Shown here: piece by piece, positions 24,275 to 33,037 of the stretch
How positions within the stretch are numbered: position 1 is the first letter of the stretch
Layout: each line of letters starts with the position of its first letter
Assembly: GCF_001591965.1 (NCBI RefSeq)
Contig: NZ_BCVX01000007.1
Location: 124,001 to 188,000, forward strand
Origin: Lysinibacillus odysseyi 34hs-1 = NBRC 100172
GTDB lineage: Bacteria; Bacillota; Bacilli; Bacillales_A; Planococcaceae
Reading direction: 5' to 3'
Length of the DNA: 64,000 nucleotides
The notes under the pieces: generated by a model
Told to the model about the DNA's origin: nothing
What the model saw: the letters and a program-made list of their open reading frames with translations, nothing else
Database searches by the model: none
Program-made: the position numbers and the translations under genes

Positions 24275-26071
24275 TTATTTCTTTGTGATGAATGAGCTAA
24301 TGCGATCAACAAGTCCCTTTGCAAGCGGAAGCGTTGGATCTGCATACGTAGCAAGATTACCCGCTTGATCCATCGGCGCTTCTTTTAACACATGATTCAT
24401 TGTATCAAAGTATACGACTTCAGCATCAGTATCTGCTGCAGCAAGTTTTTCTGCATCTGTCACTTTTACCTGCAGGTCATTTTTCCCTTGAACAATCAGT
24501 ACCGGTACATCTAGCGCTTTTATAATGTCTGCCGGATTGTACTGTAGCCAGGAAATCATATACGGCTGAACGGAAGGTCTGAAGATGGAATACAGGCTTT
24601 CAGGTACATTCTCTACAAGCTCTCCTTTTTTCAAGGAGGCAAGAATCGTTTTACTCGTCTCAAGCATGTCATCAGGCAGCTGGGCGGATAATTGCTCGAT
24701 TAATACTTCATCTATCGGACGTCCTGCTCCTGCAATAGAAACGATAGAATCCACTTTAGTTGTAGAAGCAGCTACCATTCCGACTAAAGATCCTTCACTA
24801 TGGCCGATAAGATGTACTTCGGAAAAACGGGAATCTTCCTTTACTGCCTTCACGATGCTTTCTACATCGTTGGCATAGCTAGTAAACAGTAAATCTTCCT
24901 CTTTGGCGATAAGTGCGGCATTTTCACCGACACCACGCTTATCATAGCGAATTGTAGCGATTCCTTGTGCTGCCAGGTCTTCAGCAAGCATTTTCAGGCT
25001 ATTGTTTTCACCAATAATCGTATTGCCGTCTTTATTTGTAGCTCCAGAACCAGCAATAAGAATTGCTACTGGTACAGGAGCGGAAACTTCACCAGTCGGC
25101 CATTGCAGTGCTACTGCAAGCTCGCCGCCGGCTACTGGGATATTCCATTTTTCATATGTCACTTCAGGTGCTTCATACGGCGTTAAGGTTAATGGAAGCG
25201 ACATGCCGTTTTGGGTAAAGGTCGCTGTAATCTTCCCTTCCGACACCTTTCCTTCAATAACCATTTGAGTGCCTGCTAGATCAATTTCTACAACAATAGA
25301 ATCACCTGTCATTTTAAGCGATTTGACCGGATAATCCTTTACACCTTGTGCAGGAACAGAGAATGTTCCCGTACCGTCTTCTTTTATAGCTAGTTGAACG
25401 TCTAACGGACTTTGCGGAATCTCGATTGAACCGCTCCAATGACCAGTCGGGAGAGGTAGCTGAACATCTTCCTCTATATGTAGCAACCTATATAAGAACA
25501 GCGCATATTGGCCTCTTGTCAGCTGTTCATTCGGACGATATAGACCCGTACTGCCTGTTGTTGTTATTTTGGAGCCAGCAAGTGCCTGAACATATTCATG
25601 ACTCCAATGAGTTGATGGCACATCTTGGAAAACAGCAATCGTGTCCGCCTTCAGATCAAAAGCAAGAGCCAGTATTTTGGCTAATTGCGCACGTGTTACA
25701 GGAGCTTCCGGTTTGAAAGTATCGTCTTGATAACCATCAATAATCCCTGTACGGTAAGCAGTTTGAATTGCCTCATAGTATGGATGCCCTACTGGAACAT
25801 CTGTGAAAGTTTTCGCTTCACGAATTGACGGTAAATCTATGATTTTAGCAATGATTGCCATCACATGCTGTCTTGAGATAGTTTCCAACGGCCGGAATGT
25901 TCCATCTCCATAGCCTGTAATAATTTTTTCTGCATTCAAATAGGTGACCGCCTCTGCATAAGGACTTGAAGGAGCTACATCCTTAAAAGGGCTTTCCGCA
26001 CTCACTGGTACGACTATTGCCGGCACTGCTAATGTTGAGGCTAGAATAGTTGTATACAATTTGTTTTTCAT
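24275..26071 (-). CDS. Secreted S-layer-anchored alpha/beta hydrolase (three SLH domains)
   Basis: A 598-residue exoprotein. Residues 1-25 are a Sec signal peptide ending in VSA. Three S-layer-homology domains follow (about 30-85, 90-145, 150-205) with FKDV, TGYGDGTFRPLETISRQ and TFKPEAPVTRAQ motifs that bind pyruvylated cell-wall polymer. A beta-rich linker of about 100 residues precedes an alpha/beta hydrolase: IATIRYDKRGVGE, nucleophile Ser in HLIGHSEGSLVG, acid in VQGKNDLQV and His in DTMNHVL. It is therefore a wall-displayed esterase or peptidase-like hydrolase. TGGAGGG precedes the ATG at 26071; the ATG at 26086 overlaps that site. Confidence 0.9.
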   Translation of the reverse strand: MKNKLYTTILASTLAVPAIVVPVSAESPFKDVAPSSPYAEAVTYLNAEKIITGYGDGTFRPLETISRQHVMAIIAKIIDLPSIREAKTFTDVPVGHPYYEAIQTAYRTGIIDGYQDDTFKPEAPVTRAQLAKILALAFDLKADTIAVFQDVPSTHWSHEYVQALAGSKITTTGSTGLYRPNEQLTRGQYALFLYRLLHIEEDVQLPLPTGHWSGSIEIPQSPLDVQLAIKEDGTGTFSVPAQGVKDYPVKSLKMTGDSIVVEIDLAGTQMVIEGKVSEGKITATFTQNGMSLPLTLTPYEAPEVTYEKWNIPVAGGELAVALQWPTGEVSAPVPVAILIAGSGATNKDGNTIIGENNSLKMLAEDLAAQGIATIRYDKRGVGENAALIAKEEDLLFTSYANDVESIVKAVKEDSRFSEVHLIGHSEGSLVGMVAASTTKVDSIVSIAGAGRPIDEVLIEQLSAQLPDDMLETSKTILASLKKGELVENVPESLYSIFRPSVQPYMISWLQYNPADIIKALDVPVLIVQGKNDLQVKVTDAEKLAAADTDAEVVYFDTMNHVLKEAPMDQAGNLATYADPTLPLAKGLVDRISSFITKK

Positions 26072-26111
26072 TTTTACACCCTCCATTTTTCTCTGAACAT
26101 GGTGTCGAATC

Positions 26112-26149
26112 TATGATGCCCTCCTTCCTTTACGGAAAAGGGCATCATA
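26112..26149 (-). promoter_or_regulatory. Leader hairpin upstream of the SLH-hydrolase gene
   Basis: TATGATGCCCT (26112-26122) and AGGGCATCATA (26139-26149), perfect 11-base arms around 16 bases, 40 bases before the start codon. No T-run follows on the minus strand, so an operator or mRNA-stability element is more likely than an attenuator. Confidence 0.5.
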
Positions 26150-26357
26150 AGGTTTCAAAAAAGTGAGAAAACGATATTAGAACTTCTAATCCAATCTTTT
26201 TATTTTTGTAAAGGATAATTAATATTGTTCGGTTTTGGAGAAAAAGGGGTTATGTCCCGCTGATGGACAAATCGCATTTGCTAGATAAAAACACAAACAT
26301 TTAATAACATTTAACGAAAAATAGTTCGTATTTTGGTTGTTTCTCTTCATTTCGTAA

Positions 26358-26726
26358 TGCGTAAAGGAATTGCTTTATGCAGACAGTGAAGAAACGTTTG
26401 ATACAAGGCCTGGAAATCCAGTAAAAGCGATTGGTAACCTAACGTCTATAAAAGGGATATTTGAAAAAGATGAGGAGAAAATACTCTTTTGCGAATTTGA
26501 TTCTATCTGCAGGAACAGCCATTACCATTTATTTTAAAGGAAATCTCACACTAAATGAGTCATTGCTGAATGTAAGGCTATTCCTCCGACGGATTGGCTG
26601 CACGATGACAAACTCTCGCAAATAAAAAAGTTACGAAATATAGAAGGGGCAGATGAACTGATTACGGTTTCGGTATGGATAAAAGCGGTGGGTGCCGTTC
26701 TATCCGCATTGGCGTTTTTGGAGTAA
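26358..26726 (+). pseudogene. Decayed plus-strand gene with compensating frameshifts
   Basis: Three stretches read as one protein. Frame A (26358-26537): ELLYADSEETFDTRPGNPVK, IGNLTSIKGIFEKDEEKILF. Frame B (about 26500-26560): AGTAITIYFKGNLTLNE. Then frame A again (26559-26726): ECKAIPPTDWLHDDKLSQIK, KLRNIEGADELITVSVWIKA, ending in a hydrophobic helix and stop. Two stops (26535, 26556) interrupt the main frame exactly where frame B fills in, so paired indels broke it. There is no clear start. Family not recognised; a C-terminal membrane helix is visible. The stretch from 26150 to 26357 shows nothing else. Confidence 0.5.
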
Positions 26727-26742
26727 CATGCTATTGTTCATC

Positions 26743-26766
26743 AAAAAAAGGGCACCTATAGGCCCT
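26743..26766 (-). terminator. Intrinsic terminator of the AIM24 gene
   Basis: AGGGC (26749-26753) and GCCCT (26762-26766); on the minus strand TTTTTTT follows. Confidence 0.7.
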
Positions 26767-26777
26767 CTTCCTGTGCA

Positions 26778-27470
26778 TCAGCTTTGTGCTGTCATATACG
26801 TTTCTTCATAAGGCTGCACGATGACAAATCCATCGCCCTCAAATCGCATCTGAATCGACTCTCCACTGCCTCTGCCTATGAACGTTTTAAGCGAAATATC
26901 CGTTTGGAAATCAGGCTGCAGGCTGCCGGACCATGCAACTGTTGCATTTGGGTCGGTAATAATTGGTTTATTTGGTGTCACACGTAATGTTAGTGGCTCA
27001 TAATGTGCCGTAATCGCTACTAAACCAGTTCCCTCACAACGAACATTAAATAAACCGCCTGCCATCATGCCTGCTACCTTTTTCATCAGCTTGATTTCAT
27101 GCTTAATCGTTGGCTCAAATGCCAATAAATCATTCCCATTCACATAAATTGCTTCGTTTTGCAGATGAAGAATAATAATCTTTTTCCCGCTGTCGGCAAG
27201 ATATAATTTTCCTTGGCCCGTCGCTTTCATAAGAGACGCCCCTTCACCTGTTAACGCCTTTTTGAACATAGCCCCAATCCCATGCTCCAGCACGCCTTCA
27301 CGCTCGAATTTTATTTTTCCATGGTAAGCGACCATAGAGCCTGCTTTTGCCCAAACGAGACTTTCGAGGTTTACTTCAAGCATGCGGGGTGTTTCCAATT
27401 CAAAAAAGCCTTCCCCCTTATCTACCTGTTCTGTATTTTTGACGAATTCTTCAATGGAATACCGATTCAA
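26778..27470 (-). CDS. AIM24-family protein
   Basis: A 230-residue beta-rich protein of the AIM24/TIGR00266 family. Typical features are LVWAKAGSMVAYHGKIKFER, GEGASLMKATGQGKLYLAD, GLFNVRCEGTG and DISLKTFIGRGSGESIQMRF. The family folds as a tandem beta-prism/helix; the bacterial function is unknown, and the mitochondrial homologue helps shape inner-membrane complexes. It has no signal or membrane helix. The start is TTG, with GAGGAGTG nine bases before. A terminator follows; no operon partner is apparent. Confidence 0.85.
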   Translation of the reverse strand: MNRYSIEEFVKNTEQVDKGEGFFELETPRMLEVNLESLVWAKAGSMVAYHGKIKFEREGVLEHGIGAMFKKALTGEGASLMKATGQGKLYLADSGKKIIILHLQNEAIYVNGNDLLAFEPTIKHEIKLMKKVAGMMAGGLFNVRCEGTGLVAITAHYEPLTLRVTPNKPIITDPNATVAWSGSLQPDFQTDISLKTFIGRGSGESIQMRFEGDGFVIVQPYEETYMTAQS

Positions 27471-27586
27471 TGTCTACACTCCTCTATTTTTTCAATATAC
27501 AAGACTTTGCATCGTGACGTGATAACAAACGATGTTGAAATGAACAGCATACGTCATACCGCAAGCCTTCTTTTTCAAGCTATGCT

Positions 27587-28432
27587 TTACAGCACTTCTA
27601 AAGGTACTTTATGTAAAGGCTGAGGGAATATAGCATTGATCAGATTCAGCTCTTCATCATCTAGCTTTAATTCAAGTGCTTTCGCATTTGCCTTTACATG
27701 TTCTGGATTACTCGATTTCGGAATAGTGATGACCTCTCTGCTGCGAATGCACCAGGCTAGCAATAGTTGAAATATGGAACAATTATGATTCGCTGCTAGT
27801 TCCAGCAAAATTGGATTTTTTACAAAATTGGCTTTCAGTGTATCTCCGTGGCCAAACGGTGTATAAGCCATTAGAGGCATGTTGCGCTCGTGCATCCAAG
27901 GCAGTAAGTCAAATTCAATTCCACGGTTATTCATGTTATAAAGCACTTGATTTGTGGCACACTGCGTTGAAATAGTCTCCAGTTCCTCCATATCAGAGAC
28001 GTCGAAATTCGACACACCCCAGGCTTTTAATTTTCCTTCCTCTTTCAATTGTTCGAATGCTTCAACTGTTTCCTCAAGTGGAATATCCCCGCGCCAATGC
28101 AGAAGATATAAATCTACAAAATCCGTTTGCAGCCGTTTTAAGCTATGCTCTAGGCTAAGCCGCATCTTTTCCCGTGAAGCGTGCCATGGGTACACTTTTG
28201 TTACAAGTGTTAATGTGTCGCGTGGAAATGGCTTTATTGCCTCTCCTACCAGCTCTTCAGAAAGCCCTTCCCCATACATTTCTGCTGTGTCTATAATCGT
28301 CAAACCGTGCTCAATCCCAGTTTGAAGGGCTTTTATTTCCTGCGCGCGTTTATCCGGTTCTTCTCCCATATGCCAGGTACCCATACCGATTGCTGCTGCT
28401 TTTTTGAATTTTATCGGAAATAAATTCATCAT
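27587..28432 (-). CDS. Aldo/keto reductase
   Basis: A 281-residue NADPH-dependent reductase with the (beta/alpha)8 fold. The catalytic tetrad is complete: Asp and Tyr in IIDTAEMYGEG (about residues 46-56), Lys in LVTKVYPW (about 78) and His in LYLLHWRGD (about 111). NADPH-binding IPKSSNPEHVKANAKA occurs near residue 240. The N-terminal GMGTWHMGE fits the YtbE/YqkF-like bacterial group. The substrate is an unknown aldehyde or ketone. GGAGAG precedes the ATG. It is monocistronic. Confidence 0.9.
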   Translation of the reverse strand: MMNLFPIKFKKAAAIGMGTWHMGEEPDKRAQEIKALQTGIEHGLTIIDTAEMYGEGLSEELVGEAIKPFPRDTLTLVTKVYPWHASREKMRLSLEHSLKRLQTDFVDLYLLHWRGDIPLEETVEAFEQLKEEGKLKAWGVSNFDVSDMEELETISTQCATNQVLYNMNNRGIEFDLLPWMHERNMPLMAYTPFGHGDTLKANFVKNPILLELAANHNCSIFQLLLAWCIRSREVITIPKSSNPEHVKANAKALELKLDDEELNLINAIFPQPLHKVPLEVL

Positions 28433-28570
28433 TCATCTCTCCAATTTGTAAAAATAGTGTATGAATGTCGCTTGCTTTTTTAGTTGCCGTTCATTTCTCT
28501 TTCTAATAAAACTTCTACAAAAATCTCGATGTCCCTGCTTCATTTTTTTGTAAACTTTAAAAATATAGAA

Positions 28571-28597
28571 AAAAGGCTATATAACTATAGCCTTTTT
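28571..28597 (-). terminator. Bidirectional terminator after the ABC operon
   Basis: AAAAGGCTATA, loop TAAC, and TATAGCCTTTTT: a strong U-tailed stem on either strand, 67 bases after the ABC ATPase gene. Confidence 0.8.
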
Positions 28598-28663
28598 CAC
28601 GTAAAATGTCCTATTCTATTTACAGCTCTCGGCGTTTTTTATGCATCCGCTAGATCCCCTGTA

Positions 28664-29572
28664 TTATGCTTTTTGGTAATACATGGAGTATAAATCGAGG
28701 AGCGATACTTTTCCGAGATTGAACTCTGTGACGCTGTGTTCCTGCAGGTAGGCAACGACTCTTGTTAATTGCTGAGAGGTCGCTCCTTGCACATTAATAA
28801 GAGTGACCTGATTCGGCAATGTTTGGATGTCCAGCTCTGGGAACTCTTTACACAGTAGTTTACTGACAGCATCAGGCAGCTCCTCTATGCGTATCGTAGT
28901 CAGCTCTTTTTGCTCAAAGCCTGGCGATAGGTCGCTGACAAGCTCTAATTCGCCGTTCTTGAAAAAGAAAATACGATCTGCATATTTTTCGAGGTTCTCA
29001 AGTAAATGGGACGCGACAATAATTGTTTTTCCCTCTGACTTCTTTTTCTCCAAAATCCGCGAAATGATCTCTACCTGCGTAGGATCCAGACCATTCATTA
29101 CTTCATCCATCAGCATCATCTGCGTATCTGAAACGATTTGCATCGCGAAACAGAGCCGCTGACGCATCCCCAGCGAATAGGTACCTGTCTTTTTATTAAT
29201 ATAAGAACCCATATCAAGCGCTGCAATTGTTTGGTCGATCAGCTGTTTATTACTATTCCACATTGAACTGTAAATCTTTAAATGTTCTCTGCCCGAAAGG
29301 TAATTATACAAATCACTCTGATCCGGCATCATGGAAATGAGCTGGTGGATCTTTACTTCGTTTTTCTTGCTTGTGTAGCCGAGTCCATTATTAAAAATAA
29401 CCTGTCCTGTTTGCGGACTTACATAGTTCATCATAACGTTCATCAGCGTTGATTTCCCAGTTCCGTTTGGTGCCACTAGGCCAATAATCTCCCCCGGTTT
29501 AAAAACAACGGAAATATCCTTTAATACATCCCTTCCTGAAAAACGGACACCGATCTCTTTTAATTCAATCAT
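28664..29572 (-). CDS. ABC transporter ATP-binding protein
   Basis: A 302-residue ATPase. Walker A is APNGTGKST (about residue 37), the signature is YSLGMRQRL (about 137), Walker B is MMLMDEVMNGLDP and the switch histidine is in VASHLLENLE. The C-terminal 80 residues are the extra domain of drug- or peptide-export ATPases. The ATG at 29572 follows GGGGGA; the longer frame from 29665 reads through the upstream permease gene. With the two permeases upstream on the same strand it forms a complete ABC-2 exporter of unknown substrate (bacteriocin, antibiotic or lipid). Confidence 0.9.
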   Translation of the reverse strand: MIELKEIGVRFSGRDVLKDISVVFKPGEIIGLVAPNGTGKSTLMNVMMNYVSPQTGQVIFNNGLGYTSKKNEVKIHQLISMMPDQSDLYNYLSGREHLKIYSSMWNSNKQLIDQTIAALDMGSYINKKTGTYSLGMRQRLCFAMQIVSDTQMMLMDEVMNGLDPTQVEIISRILEKKKSEGKTIIVASHLLENLEKYADRIFFFKNGELELVSDLSPGFEQKELTTIRIEELPDAVSKLLCKEFPELDIQTLPNQVTLINVQGATSQQLTRVVAYLQEHSVTEFNLGKVSLLDLYSMYYQKA

Positions 29573-29594
29573 ATTTTTCCCCCATATCCATCCA

Positions 29595-30782
29595 TTAAAG
29601 TTGTTTAAATTTCGGCAGATTACTGATGATAAATACAGTAAGCAAAATAATGCATACACAGGCACTTAATACTGTGGCCCCGTTTCCTAGCGTAAGTGCA
29701 TTAGATTCATATACGTAATTTCGGTAGCCTGAGATTACTTGTCCCACCTGAATATAACTTGTCGGGTACCATTGCACTTCCCGGATAAAGCCAATTCCTC
29801 TTGTGTAATACGTAAACTCCCCGATAACCACTGCGAAGCCGATAAATAAATTGGCAAATTCGTTGCGTATTAAAATACTTGTCAGAAGCAATAAAGAAAT
29901 AATCAGCACGAACCATAGAATAATCAATGCCATGTTTTGCAGCATAAACTCACTTAAGCTGATAAGCGAAAAGGATTTATCTACATGTGAATAAATCGGC
30001 ACAGGTAGGTCAAGGCTCCCAAAACCGTTTCTTGCCCCGATAATCAAAAGACCCGCTGCGAGAGGAATAAAAGCAAGGATACTGCCAAATAACGCGACTC
30101 CCCCTTTTACAAGCAGCCTCCGCCAAGGTGACATCGGAAATCCTCTTAATAATGTTGGGTTCCGCCGGTCCTTTAGAACAATATCAGCTGATAGAAGAAT
30201 ACAGCTGACAATAAGAATAAACGGCAAATAAGATTGTAAAAGCCGCTGCCATGTCTGTAAGGCAGTTCGTTCTTCAAATACATCGATCGATAGAGCGTAA
30301 TCTCCCTCTGCATACCCCTCATAACGGCTAGCAGCAGAAAGATAAGCAAAATGCCCGTCTTCCCTTGCATAATTATTACCGTATGTATAATAGCGCGGAT
30401 GATAAAAAAGGAAATCTCCCCCTTTATAAATCATCCCATCCGAATAGGTATACCATTTGGACGTAGCCTCCGCATATTTTTTAAAGTCATGTTCCTCGAG
30501 CGCGTCCAGACGTCCTTTCTCGTATTCATTCCATTCAGGATATGTCATGACCGCATACGCCGTCGAAGGGTGCATCCTTTCAGTATTCACCGAGTTCAAG
30601 AAGTCCTCCCTCGTTAAATACCTGGCCTCCATCTCCAATTTGTCTACTTTTTCAATCGGATCATAGGACGGGGCAACGACCATTGCGTAATAACAGGAAA
30701 AAAACAGCAAAATAACGTAAACAGCTATGTTTTTCTTGTTGAAGAAAAAGTGTAGAAACTCAAACTTGAAATAACTCTGCAT
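29595..30782 (-). CDS. ABC-2 type permease 2
   Basis: A 395-residue membrane protein: one N-terminal helix (IAVYVILLFFSCYYAMVV), an extracytoplasmic region of about 150 residues with many Tyr, Asp and Glu, then five to six helices. This is the plan of ABC-2 export permeases. GGAGGG precedes the ATG, 12 bases after the stop of permease 1, and 22 bases separate it from the ATPase start. It probably pairs with permease 1 as a heterodimer. Confidence 0.8.
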   Translation of the reverse strand: MQSYFKFEFLHFFFNKKNIAVYVILLFFSCYYAMVVAPSYDPIEKVDKLEMEARYLTREDFLNSVNTERMHPSTAYAVMTYPEWNEYEKGRLDALEEHDFKKYAEATSKWYTYSDGMIYKGGDFLFYHPRYYTYGNNYAREDGHFAYLSAASRYEGYAEGDYALSIDVFEERTALQTWQRLLQSYLPFILIVSCILLSADIVLKDRRNPTLLRGFPMSPWRRLLVKGGVALFGSILAFIPLAAGLLIIGARNGFGSLDLPVPIYSHVDKSFSLISLSEFMLQNMALIILWFVLIISLLLLTSILIRNEFANLFIGFAVVIGEFTYYTRGIGFIREVQWYPTSYIQVGQVISGYRNYVYESNALTLGNGATVLSACVCIILLTVFIISNLPKFKQL

Positions 30783-30794
30783 ACAATAACCCTC

Positions 30795-31913
30795 CTATAC
30801 CCTTTTTAGCTTCCCGGCTGTGAAGAAAGCTTTAATAATAAACAGCATGATGACGATACATACCCCGATTGTTATCAGCCCTTGTGACATATATAAGGCT
30901 GCTGGAGTAGCAAGGTCCAATGTTTCCCCATTGAAAATCCGGCTGAAATTCAAATAATTGATTGGATTCCATGGAACAAATGCCATCATACCCGGGAACA
31001 AGTAAGGAGATATATATAATAATAATTGTACGAACATCGTTAAGTACATGTTTTTCAAAAGCATGTTGAGTATGATCGATAACAGTATCGCAAATAATGC
31101 AATTAGCAGCATATACAATACAGAGACTCCTATAAATTTAATAGTAGTAAACACCTCTATACTGCCGCTGTATACAGCCACAGGGTAAGAAGAATCTCCA
31201 AGCCCATTGAAATAAATAAGCGGTAGGCTGCAAATAAACAGCAGCAAAATAAAAATTCCGACCATCAGCATGGCGGAGGAACATTTTGCCAGTACATATT
31301 TACCGAAAGAAATGGGATACCCTTTGATTAAAGAAGTATGTTGGAACTCCTCAATCAATATCCCACATGAATAGATGCTTACAAAAATAAACCAGCCGGC
31401 TCCGATTATTCCAAAAAGATAACCAAGGAATTGATAGAAAGAAAGCGGATTTTGAGATACCGATTTCCCTTCATTCACCAGCTCTTGATAATAGACACGT
31501 TGAAGCTGGTTCTCTGTTTTCGTCGGAAGATACAGGGCTACGTCCTGAAACCCATCCATCTTAAATGCAGCGTCCCTTAAATCAGCAAGTTCCAGCGATG
31601 TTTCCAAATACAAAGCGGGTCTATCCACTCTCGCCGCCATTCTCTGGGTCGAGATTACGCGCTGCTGCCGTACTAAATTTTTATAAAGGTCGCTTCCATC
31701 CCCGTTTTCAGAAGCATCCTCTATTTGAAATTTGTACAATGCAGAGGAGACGGATTGATAATCCCCTGTTCTTTCCTTTATCAAATTTCCTTTTTCTTCT
31801 GTTGTAATAAATGAGATTAACCCAAATACAAATACCGCTATAATGATACATGCTGCAATATTTTTCTTGTTTGATTTCTCAATCATTAAAACGGTTTTTA
31901 ATACATTCCTCAT
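30795..31913 (-). CDS. ABC-2 type permease 1
   Basis: A 372-residue membrane protein with the same architecture as the next gene: an N-terminal helix (IAACIIIAVFVFGLISFITT), an outside domain of about 130 residues, and a C-terminal block of six helices. It is first in the three-gene operon. The ATG at 31913 follows ACGGGGGG at seven bases; an upstream in-frame ATG at 31940 has no ribosome site. The paralogous permease pair plus ATPase suggests a dedicated exporter; no regulator or two-component system is adjacent. Confidence 0.8.
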   Translation of the reverse strand: MRNVLKTVLMIEKSNKKNIAACIIIAVFVFGLISFITTEEKGNLIKERTGDYQSVSSALYKFQIEDASENGDGSDLYKNLVRQQRVISTQRMAARVDRPALYLETSLELADLRDAAFKMDGFQDVALYLPTKTENQLQRVYYQELVNEGKSVSQNPLSFYQFLGYLFGIIGAGWFIFVSIYSCGILIEEFQHTSLIKGYPISFGKYVLAKCSSAMLMVGIFILLLFICSLPLIYFNGLGDSSYPVAVYSGSIEVFTTIKFIGVSVLYMLLIALFAILLSIILNMLLKNMYLTMFVQLLLYISPYLFPGMMAFVPWNPINYLNFSRIFNGETLDLATPAALYMSQGLITIGVCIVIMLFIIKAFFTAGKLKRV

Positions 31914-32112
31914 ACAAACCCCCCGTAAAAATGGCAACATTCTACCTTCTATCTCCTGTTCCTCAGGACACTATCCCCTTCACATCCTTTCGTACTCTAA
32001 TCAATAGAATATGTACCATTAATTAGAAATTATAGTAAGTTTACCATTTCCTTTCCACAAGTAGTACCACACAAATAGTCCTAACCATTTTAATGTCAGT
32101 AACAATTATTTT

Positions 32113-32277
32113 TCATTTGGACAGCCTGCATGATGTAACAGCCAACTCAATAAGTTCTTTTCTTTTTGTTTTTCTTAGAAATAGAAAGTGATTTTCAGAT
32201 ACGTTTTCTTGTGATTTTAATTTTGTTTCGCTAAGATAAATCCAGTTATCTACTTCTTCTGCTACTATTCTCTTTTT
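32113..32277 (-). pseudogene. Start-less coding remnant (54 codons)
   Basis: The frame reads KKRIVAEEVDNWIYLSETKL, KSQENVSENHFLFLRKTKRK, ELIELAVTSCRLSK-stop. The composition is clearly protein-like, but a stop precedes it directly and no start codon exists. Family not recognised. It lies upstream of the ABC operon, in the place where a regulator might once have been. The rest of 31940-32386 shows no gene. Confidence 0.4.
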
Positions 32278-32385
32278 CTACTGAGTAGAATAGAAAACAG
32301 AAAAGCATGGATTACCGATAGTCTGCTTTTCATCCTGTTTCCGTTACCGGAGAAGGAGAAAAAACTGGAATAGGAGAATGATGAT

Positions 32386-32871
32386 ATGGATCATAATACG
32401 GAAGTAAGAGAAAGCCTGCTAAAAAGTGTGGAAACATTGACGGATCAACAATTAAACGAAGTAGTAGCAGAAGGTGTCTGGTCGATTGCACAGAATTTGG
32501 AGCATCTTTATTTAATGGAAATGGCCATTGCTAAAGGAATTAGACATGCTCAATTGCAGACAGAAAGTAAGCCGGCGAGGGAAAAGCCGATTCATTTGGC
32601 GGTAGATCGATCAACAAAGGTCCCTGCCCCATCGTACTTGGAGCCGTCAACTCACTTTCAGACATTGGAGGAGTTAAAAAACAAGCTTGCCGAGTCGAGA
32701 GAAATCCTTGTTCAAACAGCTGAAGGTTTAACAGAACAGGATTTAACAGATAAATCTTTTGAGCACCCTGTCTTCGGTACGCTCTCCATCAAGCAATGGA
32801 TACCGTTTGTTGGATATCATGAAGAGCGTCACCTGCTGCAAATCAAAGAAGTAAAACAACAATTGAAATAA
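32386..32871 (+). CDS. DinB-superfamily protein
   Basis: A 161-residue four-helix-bundle protein. The metal ligands expected of DinB/YfiT proteins are His in SIAQNLEHLYLME (about residue 40) and the pair in YHEERHLLQI (about residues 145-149). The family includes bacillithiol- or mycothiol-dependent transferases and damage-inducible proteins of unknown role; a bacillithiol transferase function is plausible in this phylum but not shown. AGGAG precedes the ATG. Monocistronic, with a strong terminator. Confidence 0.8.
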   Translation: MDHNTEVRESLLKSVETLTDQQLNEVVAEGVWSIAQNLEHLYLMEMAIAKGIRHAQLQTESKPAREKPIHLAVDRSTKVPAPSYLEPSTHFQTLEELKNKLAESREILVQTAEGLTEQDLTDKSFEHPVFGTLSIKQWIPFVGYHEERHLLQIKEVKQQLK

Positions 32872-32880
32872 CATGCATGT

Positions 32881-32922
32881 AGTGCCAAATCTGTTCACCA
32901 CGCAGCTCTGGCACTTTTTCTT
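32881..32922 (+). terminator. Intrinsic terminator
   Basis: AGTGCCA (32881-32887) and TGGCACT (32909-32915) followed by TTTTCTTTT. Confidence 0.85.
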
Positions 32923-33037
32923 TTGCAATAGGGCCGTTTTTTGAGCAGATAAGGCAGTCCTAAGGTTGATTTTTTTAGAAAATATGAAATATTATGTTAT
33001 TGTGTAAGTATCTTACTAGAATTGGAGAGTTGTCGTT

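Noticed and set aside
28484-28693. Plus-strand 69-codon frame between the aldo-keto reductase and ABC genes
   Set aside because: It crosses the strong bidirectional terminator at 28571-28597 and has no initiation signal.
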